A stretch of DNA of 5,308 nucleotides from Spirochaetaceae bacterium (lineage in GTDB: Bacteria > Spirochaetota > Spirochaetia > Treponematales > Breznakiellaceae), in NCBI GenBank assembly GCA_031268255.1, contig JAIRXO010000077.1, positions 1 through 5,308 of the forward strand. The letters run 5' to 3'. The notes below the pieces were generated by a model that was not told where the DNA came from, ran no database searches, and saw nothing but the letters and a program-made list of their open reading frames with translations. Both the position numbers and the translations under genes were made by a program. Each line of letters opens with the position of its first letter. Position 1 is the first letter of the stretch. This document shows positions 1 to 3,525 of the stretch, piece by piece.

Positions 1-305
1 TTTGAGCCGCCTTTCTGCGCGTCCACCAGCACCGCCCAATCCTCGGTTCCCAGGGTATGGGCATCGGCGGCGCGTATCATGGGAATGTCAAAGAGTTCCA
101 GCATTTTAACGGAATTCGCCTTTTCGATTTCCAGATCATAGACGATTTTTGTTTTATCAAGGCCCCGTGATTTAAGGAGCCCGTAAACGCCGAGGCTTGC
201 GGCAATGGCGTCGGGATCGGGCACGTTATGCGGTTGAACGAACACCTCGTCAGGCGCTTCTTTAAGGATTTCTACCAGGACATCAAGTTTGGTTTTTCCG
301 CTCAT
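1..305 (-). CDS. DHH-family phosphoesterase (NrnA/RecJ-like), N-terminal 101 residues; 3' end outside window
   Basis: The reading frame opens at ATG 303-305 and runs off the left edge after 101 codons. The visible chain begins MSGKTKLDVLVEIL and carries QPHNVPDPDAIAASLG (about residues 24-39). This matches the first DHH-superfamily motif, in which the two Asp of PDPD (30 and 32) bind catalytic metal. It is followed by the family-typical YDLEIEKANSVKMLELF segment (56-72) and AVLVDAQKGGS (91-101), the approach to the second Asp motif. The DHH triad itself and the C-terminal DHHA1 domain would lie beyond the edge. Members of the family are cytoplasmic phosphodiesterases or phosphatases such as nanoRNase/pAp phosphatase, RecJ and cyclic-dinucleotide hydrolases. 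The substrate cannot be chosen from this fragment. No Shine-Dalgarno sequence precedes the ATG; TCCCCC lies directly upstream instead. It is separated by 45 bases from tatD and probably has its own promoter. Confidence 0.85.
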   Translation of the reverse strand, partial: MSGKTKLDVLVEILKEAPDEVFVQPHNVPDPDAIAASLGVYGLLKSRGLDKTKIVYDLEIEKANSVKMLELFDIPMIRAADAHTLGTEDWAVLVDAQKGGS

Positions 306-311
306 GGGGGA

Positions 312-320
312 AGTATAGCA
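312..320 (-). promoter_or_regulatory. Extended -10 promoter element for the DHH phosphoesterase gene
   Basis: The minus strand reads TGCTATACT. This is a TGn extension (320-318) followed by TATACT (317-312), five of six matches to TATAAT. The last base of the hexamer lies 7 nucleotides upstream of the A of the ATG at 305, so the expected transcription start is at or next to the start codon. A 17-base spacer puts TTTCCT (340-335) in the -35 position, a poor match, as is common for extended -10 promoters. The position right in front of the gene and the missing Shine-Dalgarno sequence support it. No transcript data are available. Confidence 0.5.
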
Positions 321-330
321 GGGCGGCGCG

Positions 331-351
331 GGAAAGGAAAGCGCCTTTCCT
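331..351 (-). terminator. Hairpin at the end of tatD, possible weak intrinsic terminator
   Basis: On the minus strand AGGAAAG (351-345), a GCG loop (344-342) and CTTTCCT (341-335) form a perfect 7-bp stem, followed by TTCCC. An alternative register pairs GGAAAGG (350-344) with CCTTTCC (337-331) around a 6-base loop. The stem begins on the last base of the tatD stop codon, a normal place for a terminator. The tail is only a short T/C mix with no proper U-run, so termination may be inefficient. Confidence 0.4.
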
Positions 352-1166
352 CAAAGACTAATGGGAGAGCGGGTAATCCCGAAAAAACGCAGGGCGTTGG
401 CGAAACTTTCTTTGGCAAAACATTCGGTTTCTTTTTCGAGGGCGGCTGCTATGGTTTGTGCGATATGGGGAAGAAATTTCGGTTCGTTCCGGCCACTCTG
501 CCGGCCGCTTTCTCCGCGCGGCAGGTCCCTGGGTATGAGGTAGGGGGCGTCGGTTTCGGTCATGAGCCTGTCGGGGGGAATTTTTTTGACCAGGCTTTTA
601 AGGCGGCTTCCCCGCCTTTCGTCGCAAATCCAGCCGGTGATGCCTATAAAGGCGCCGAGTTCAAGGTATTTGTCAAGGGCTTCTTCGGTTCCGGTAAAGC
701 AGTGAATCACCATGCGGGAGACGCTGTTCCGGTGTTCCCTGAGTATCGAATAAAGGTCATCAAAGGCGTCCCGTTCATGGAGAAAGAGGGGCATGGAAAA
801 TTTTTCGGCCAGTTCAATCTGTTTGATGAACCACATTCTCTGGACGGGCCGGGGAGAAAAGTCCCGGTTATAGTCGAGGCCGCATTCCCCTATGGCGATG
901 ACTTCTTTGCGCCCGGCCAGGCCGGTGAGGGTTTCCAGGGTTTCGCTGTTACAGTGCTTTGCCTCGTGGGGGTGTACCCCCGCGGTGGCGTAGAGTTCTC
1001 CGGGGAAACGCTTCGCGTAGTCCGCGGCGGCGCGGCTTGACGCTTCGCTTGATCCGGTGATGATAAGGGGGCTTACCCCGGCTTTCCGGGCTTCGAGAAC
1101 AAGCTGTTCCCGGTCCCTGTCAAAGGAGCGGTTCATCAGGTTGACGCCTATGTCAATAAGGCGCAT
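351..1166 (-). CDS. tatD: TatD-family metal-dependent nuclease
   Basis: The 271-residue product is close to the usual TatD length. It starts MRLIDIGVNL, the DIGVN variant of the metal motif found in TatD proper rather than the DTHCH form of YcfH/YjjV. Further metal and active-site motifs follow in order: GVHPH (63-67), GECGLD (93-98, with Glu94), LFLHERDAF (128-135, His130), HCFTGT (155-160), GITGWICDERRG (175-186) and ETDAPYLIPRDL (204-215, Asp206). RNEP (226-229) is also shared with E. coli TatD. The family has a TIM-barrel fold and acts in the cytoplasm as a Mg-dependent 3'-5' exonuclease on DNA and RNA; some relatives deacylate D-aminoacyl-tRNA. The ATG at 1166 overlaps the end of ttcA by 14 bases. 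The preceding sequence (ACAAAAGACC) has no good Shine-Dalgarno, so translation is probably coupled to ttcA. The start fits E. coli TatD closely. Confidence 0.95.
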   Translation of the reverse strand: MRLIDIGVNLMNRSFDRDREQLVLEARKAGVSPLIITGSSEASSRAAADYAKRFPGELYATAGVHPHEAKHCNSETLETLTGLAGRKEVIAIGECGLDYNRDFSPRPVQRMWFIKQIELAEKFSMPLFLHERDAFDDLYSILREHRNSVSRMVIHCFTGTEEALDKYLELGAFIGITGWICDERRGSRLKSLVKKIPPDRLMTETDAPYLIPRDLPRGESGRQSGRNEPKFLPHIAQTIAAALEKETECFAKESFANALRFFGITRSPISL

Positions 1167-1908
1167 GGTCTTTTGTGTCCGAGTCTTTTGTGTCCGACAG
1201 GGCGGCTTTGAGTATGCGGCGCTTTACCGCGCCTGAGCCGCCGGTAAACTCGGCGATATGCCCGCGTACCTCGCGCCGTTTTGAATTAACGCCATAGGGG
1301 CAGGTGCATACAGACTTGATGATGTCCTGCTCGGAGGCGCAGGCGATAATCTGTTTTTCTTCGAGGTACGCCAGGGGCCGTATGAGGCTTACCGGGTATT
1401 TGCGGTAGCGGAGGAGCATGGGCATGGCGGAAAGCTCTCCTTTGGCGGTCATGTTCATAAAAAAAGTTTCGATAATGTCATCCAGATGATGACCCAGGGC
1501 TATTTTGTTGAAGTCGTGTTCCATCGCGTATTTTAAGAGTTCGGTACGCCTCTGGGTAGAACACCAGTAGCAGTTCATTTTTTTCCCTTCCTTGAGCCGT
1601 CCCATGACCGGCACAAAGAGGTCCTCAAAGGGAATGTTCCAGGACTCAAGTCTTGTTTTAAGCGCGGATTTTTTGCAGCAGGAGCAAAAGTCGCTTGATA
1701 TGTGGACGGCCCTGAGCAGGTAGTCTTTTTTCAGCGCCGGTCTCAGGACGGAGAGAGCCCAGGCGAGGACGCTTGAATCCTTGCCTCCCGAAACGGCGAT
1801 GAGTACCCTGTCGCCGTCATTGATGAGGCCCTGTTCCAGAATGGCCTTGGCGCAGAGTTTTTGTACCACTGTGCCGGAGCCGGCCCTGCGTAAAAAACGG
1901 CCGCTCAC
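1153..1908 (-). CDS. ttcA: TtcA-family tRNA 2-thiocytidine(32) synthetase, PP-loop ATPase
   Basis: The 251-residue product carries the PP-loop SGGKDS (40-45), which adenylates the target base, then MNCYWCSTQRR (111-121) with the CxxC pair Cys113/Cys116. GHHLDDIIETFFMNM (139-153) and LIRPLAYLEEKQI (176-188) follow, and both match TtcA closely. In E. coli TtcA, the CxxC pair and a third downstream Cys hold an oxygen-sensitive 4Fe-4S cluster; here the third would be Cys201 or Cys203 in VCTCPYG. The known reaction is ATP-dependent thiolation of C32 in certain tRNAs. I chose GTG 1906-1908 because it overlaps the tcdA stop as GTGA and has GGGGGA six bases upstream. A longer frame to 2031 would run inside conserved tcdA sequence and has no homologous look. 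An extra FCSCC cluster (74-78) and a duplicated SDTKD tail are unusual. A different thiolation target within the TtcA/TtuA superfamily remains possible. Confidence 0.87.
   Translation of the reverse strand: MSGRFLRRAGSGTVVQKLCAKAILEQGLINDGDRVLIAVSGGKDSSVLAWALSVLRPALKKDYLLRAVHISSDFCSCCKKSALKTRLESWNIPFEDLFVPVMGRLKEGKKMNCYWCSTQRRTELLKYAMEHDFNKIALGHHLDDIIETFFMNMTAKGELSAMPMLLRYRKYPVSLIRPLAYLEEKQIIACASEQDIIKSVCTCPYGVNSKRREVRGHIAEFTGGSGAVKRRILKAALSDTKDSDTKDHAPY
1168..1197 (-). repeat. Perfect 15-bp tandem duplication in the 3' end of ttcA
   Basis: The 15-base unit gtcttttgtgtccga on the plus strand occurs twice with no gap, at 1168-1182 and 1183-1197. Being a multiple of three, it keeps the ttcA frame and duplicates SDTKD at residues 238-242 and 243-247. 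It ends one base before the tatD start codon, so it also forms most of the tatD translation-initiation region. Confidence 0.95.
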
Positions 1909-2708
1909 GGAATATCCCCCACGCCGAAGCGGGCGCACACCGAGCGCACCACAAGGCTTGCCAGTATAAAACCCGCCGCCGCGGTAACGGTAACGGCGCT
2001 GCCGTTGATAACTTTTTTTGTGCTGCACCATTCAACCGCAGTGGCTGCGCAGAATTGCCGCGCCGGACAGAGGCAGTGTCCTTTCCCGCAGGCGACGCTG
2101 ATTTCTTCCCTGAGGGGAAGCTGTTCGTCGCTGTATACGGCGGTAAAGTTTCCGGTAAAGCCGCGCTTCCGCAGGCCCTGGCGCACGAGCCTTGCCAAGG
2201 GGCAGCCTCTGGTTTCCCAAATACCTGCGGTTTTTAGTTTTGTCGGATCAAGTTTTTGGGCCATGCCCATCGAAGAAAAAAGCGCCGCGTCTGTTCCCGA
2301 TGCCAGTTCAATAAGGTCCAGTTTATGGGTAAGGCTGTCTATGGCGTCAATCACATAATCCGCCTGGGGAATATCAAAACAGGCGGCGCTCTCCCGCGAA
2401 AACACTTTTCCAAAATCCCGCACCCGGCACTGGGGGTTTATCTCAAGAAGCCTTTTTTTGAGGACCCTTGTCTTAAAGAGCCCCACGGTTTCCGAGGTAG
2501 CCTGAATCTGGCGGTTAATATTGGTAACGCAGACCGTATCGGAATCTACAATGTCAAGCTGGCCCACTCCCGACCTGACCAGGGCCTCCGCGCACCAGCC
2601 TCCCACGCCGCCTATGCCAAAGACAATGACCCTTGTACGGCTGAGGGCCTCTATCGCGTCGAGGCCGGTGAGCAGGGCAAGGCGCTGAAAACGGGGATTT
2701 ACGGTCAT
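1905..2708 (-). CDS. tcdA: TcdA-type tRNA threonylcarbamoyladenosine dehydratase (E1/ThiF fold)
   Basis: The 267-residue product begins MTVNPRFQRLALLTG, the usual TcdA opening. A Rossmann ATP loop GIGGVGGW follows (31-38), then IVDSDTVCVTNINRQ (53-67) with the acidic and Asn/Arg residues that bind ATP in E1-like enzymes. DAIDSLTHK (121-129), SMGMAQKLDPTKLK (146-159) and the C-terminal INGSAVTVTAAAGFILASLVV (about 234-254) are also family hallmarks. TcdA uses ATP to dehydrate t6A37 to cyclic t6A in tRNAs that read ANN codons; it works in the cytoplasm, and in E. coli is linked to the CsdA/CsdE sulfur system. The ATG at 2708 was chosen because the longer frame to 2795 overlaps yhhQ and adds unrelated residues. 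There is no Shine-Dalgarno sequence, but a strong promoter lies directly upstream. A cysteine-rich stretch (Cys207, 212, 214, 220, 228) precedes the C-terminal helix. It overlaps ttcA by four bases. Confidence 0.9.
   Translation of the reverse strand: MTVNPRFQRLALLTGLDAIEALSRTRVIVFGIGGVGGWCAEALVRSGVGQLDIVDSDTVCVTNINRQIQATSETVGLFKTRVLKKRLLEINPQCRVRDFGKVFSRESAACFDIPQADYVIDAIDSLTHKLDLIELASGTDAALFSSMGMAQKLDPTKLKTAGIWETRGCPLARLVRQGLRKRGFTGNFTAVYSDEQLPLREEISVACGKGHCLCPARQFCAATAVEWCSTKKVINGSAVTVTAAAGFILASLVVRSVCARFGVGDIP
1915..1920 (-). promoter_or_regulatory. Ribosome binding site that fixes the GTG start of ttcA
   Basis: The minus strand reads GGGGGA, then TATTCC, then GTG at 1908. The purine run lies within the last codons of tcdA at normal spacing. 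With the GTGA stop/start overlap, this supports the GTG over the upstream in-frame ATG at 2031 and suggests translational coupling to tcdA. Confidence 0.65.
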
Positions 2709-2718
2709 GGGTAAATAA

Positions 2719-2746
2719 ATTGTACATATTACCAGGATGCTGTCAA
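2719..2746 (-). promoter_or_regulatory. Near-consensus sigma-70 promoter for the tcdA-ttcA-tatD operon
   Basis: The minus strand has TTGACA (2746-2741, perfect -35), a 16-base spacer, and TACAAT (2724-2719, five of six matches to the -10). The -35 box contains the TGA stop of yhhQ (2745-2743). The predicted transcription start is about 2712, only four bases before the tcdA ATG at 2708. The gap is AT-rich compared with the surrounding coding DNA. This promoter would let the operon be transcribed independently of yhhQ. Confidence 0.72.
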
Positions 2747-3459
2747 TGAAGCCCGCGCTTAAACGGATTGAAGCTGATGCCGGTATCGTAGACATCGGCG
2801 TTCTCGTTTTTTTTGAGAAAAGCCGTAACCCTGTATGTAACCGGCGTCATAAGAACCTCTATTGAACATTTGAGGAGATAGTTGGTCAGCGTGAGGGAGA
2901 CGAAGAGTTCCCAGCCGAATACGCCGCAAAGGCTTGCGATGAACACAAAGACCAGGCTGTCAAGGGCTTCGCCTATGAGGGTGCTTCCTATGGTCCTGAC
3001 CCAGAGGAGTTTTCCCTTCATGAGAATTTTCAATTTTGAAAGAACCACTGAGTTTGAAAATTCCCCGGCCCAGTACGCGGCAAGGCTTGCGAGTACCAGG
3101 CCGCCTGAACTCATGCCGCCCAGTATGGCGCTGTAGGCGGCGCTTCCGGCGTAAGATTCCCACCCGGCATCGCCGGGCAGTGCTTTCAACATAAAAAAAA
3201 CAAGGGCGGCCAGGGCGAGGGCGGCAAAGCCGGTCCATATAACCCTGCGGGAGGCCCTGAATCCGTACACCTCGGTGAGTATGTCGCCAAAGACATAGGA
3301 GAGGGGAAAGAGCAGGGTGCCGCCGTCAAAGGACAGGGGCGTCCCAAAGAGGGAAAAACCCAGGCCAACAATTTTTGCCGACGACGCGATGTTGCTTACA
3401 ATAAGCACGGTAACAAAAAAGGCCATAACCAGATCGAGATACTTGTACCTATGGGTCAT
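2743..3459 (-). CDS. yhhQ: Queuosine precursor transporter, YhhQ/VUT family
   Basis: The 238-residue integral membrane protein has about six hydrophobic segments, roughly at 8-26, 44-62, 73-93, 112-131, 155-180 and 184-206. Family signatures are visible: VSNIASSAKI (21-30), DGGTLLFPLSYVFGDILTEV (45-64) followed by YGF, VRTIGSTLIGEALDSLVF (154-171), and NYLLKCSIEVLMTPVTY (193-209). Characterised YhhQ proteins import 7-deazapurine precursors (preQ0, preQ1) through the inner membrane for queuosine at tRNA position 34; some relatives take up queuine instead. The start at ATG 3457-3459 is set by AAGGAG six bases upstream and by MTHRYKYLDL leading into the first membrane helix. A longer frame to 3516 would pass through the riboswitch and is unlikely. 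The ligand is probably preQ1, judging from the candidate preQ1-I riboswitch in its leader. The next gene also serves the anticodon loop. Confidence 0.92.
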   Translation of the reverse strand: MTHRYKYLDLVMAFFVTVLIVSNIASSAKIVGLGFSLFGTPLSFDGGTLLFPLSYVFGDILTEVYGFRASRRVIWTGFAALALAALVFFMLKALPGDAGWESYAGSAAYSAILGGMSSGGLVLASLAAYWAGEFSNSVVLSKLKILMKGKLLWVRTIGSTLIGEALDSLVFVFIASLCGVFGWELFVSLTLTNYLLKCSIEVLMTPVTYRVTAFLKKNENADVYDTGISFNPFKRGLH

Positions 3460-3465
3460 AAAAAA

Positions 3466-3503
3466 CTCCTTGTTTTGGTAAGGCGGGTGGCAGAACGACC
3501 GCC
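3466..3503 (-). promoter_or_regulatory. Candidate preQ1-I riboswitch controlling yhhQ translation
   Basis: Reading the minus strand, GGCGG (3503-3499) pairs perfectly with CCGCC (3486-3482) as P1, enclosing a 12-base loop that starts UCG (3498-3496) and ends CAC (3489-3487). An A-rich strand follows, ending CCAAAACAAGGAG (3478-3466). This is the preQ1-I plan: C3487, next to P1, would pair with preQ1, U3498 would contact it, and A3473 would complete the pocket. Loop CUG (3493-3491) can pair with C3472, A3471 and G3469 to form the P2 pseudoknot. That would hide the Shine-Dalgarno AAGGAG (3471-3466), located six bases before the yhhQ ATG. From memory, the Thermoanaerobacter (Tte) preQ1-I riboswitch shares GGUCG and CAAAACAAGG; the loop here is two bases longer. 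The gene downstream is a preQ1-type transporter, exactly the expected context. Confidence 0.85.
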
Positions 3504-3510
3504 GCGGATA

Positions 3511-3523
3511 GCGCATAATGCGC
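3511..3523 (-). other. Small GC hairpin just after the chemoreceptor stop codon
   Basis: GCGCA (3523-3519) and TGCGC (3515-3511) can form a 5-bp stem around TTA on the minus strand, three bases after the TAG at 3526-3528. No U-run follows, so it is not a convincing terminator; it may only be a 3'-end structure or chance. It lies just before the riboswitch and leaves little room for a yhhQ promoter. Confidence 0.3.
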
Positions 3524-3525
3524 GC

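Noticed and set aside
228..1040. Long plus-strand open frame opposite tatD and the DHH gene
   Set aside because: It is antisense to two recognisable conserved genes. Its translation is rich in Gly, Phe and Pro with no family signature, as expected for a shadow of GC-rich coding DNA.
1909..2031. Longer N-terminus for ttcA beginning at 2031
   Set aside because: The extra 41 residues overlap conserved tcdA sequence in another frame and are Arg/Gly-rich. The GTG at 1908 has a ribosome binding site and a GTGA overlap.
2709..2795. Longer N-terminus for tcdA beginning at 2795
   Set aside because: It would overlap the end of yhhQ and run through the promoter. TcdA homologues start near MTVNPRFQRL.
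3460..3516. Longer N-terminus for yhhQ beginning at 3516
   Set aside because: It would translate the riboswitch, whereas ATG 3459 has a strong Shine-Dalgarno sequence at ideal spacing and matches the family start.
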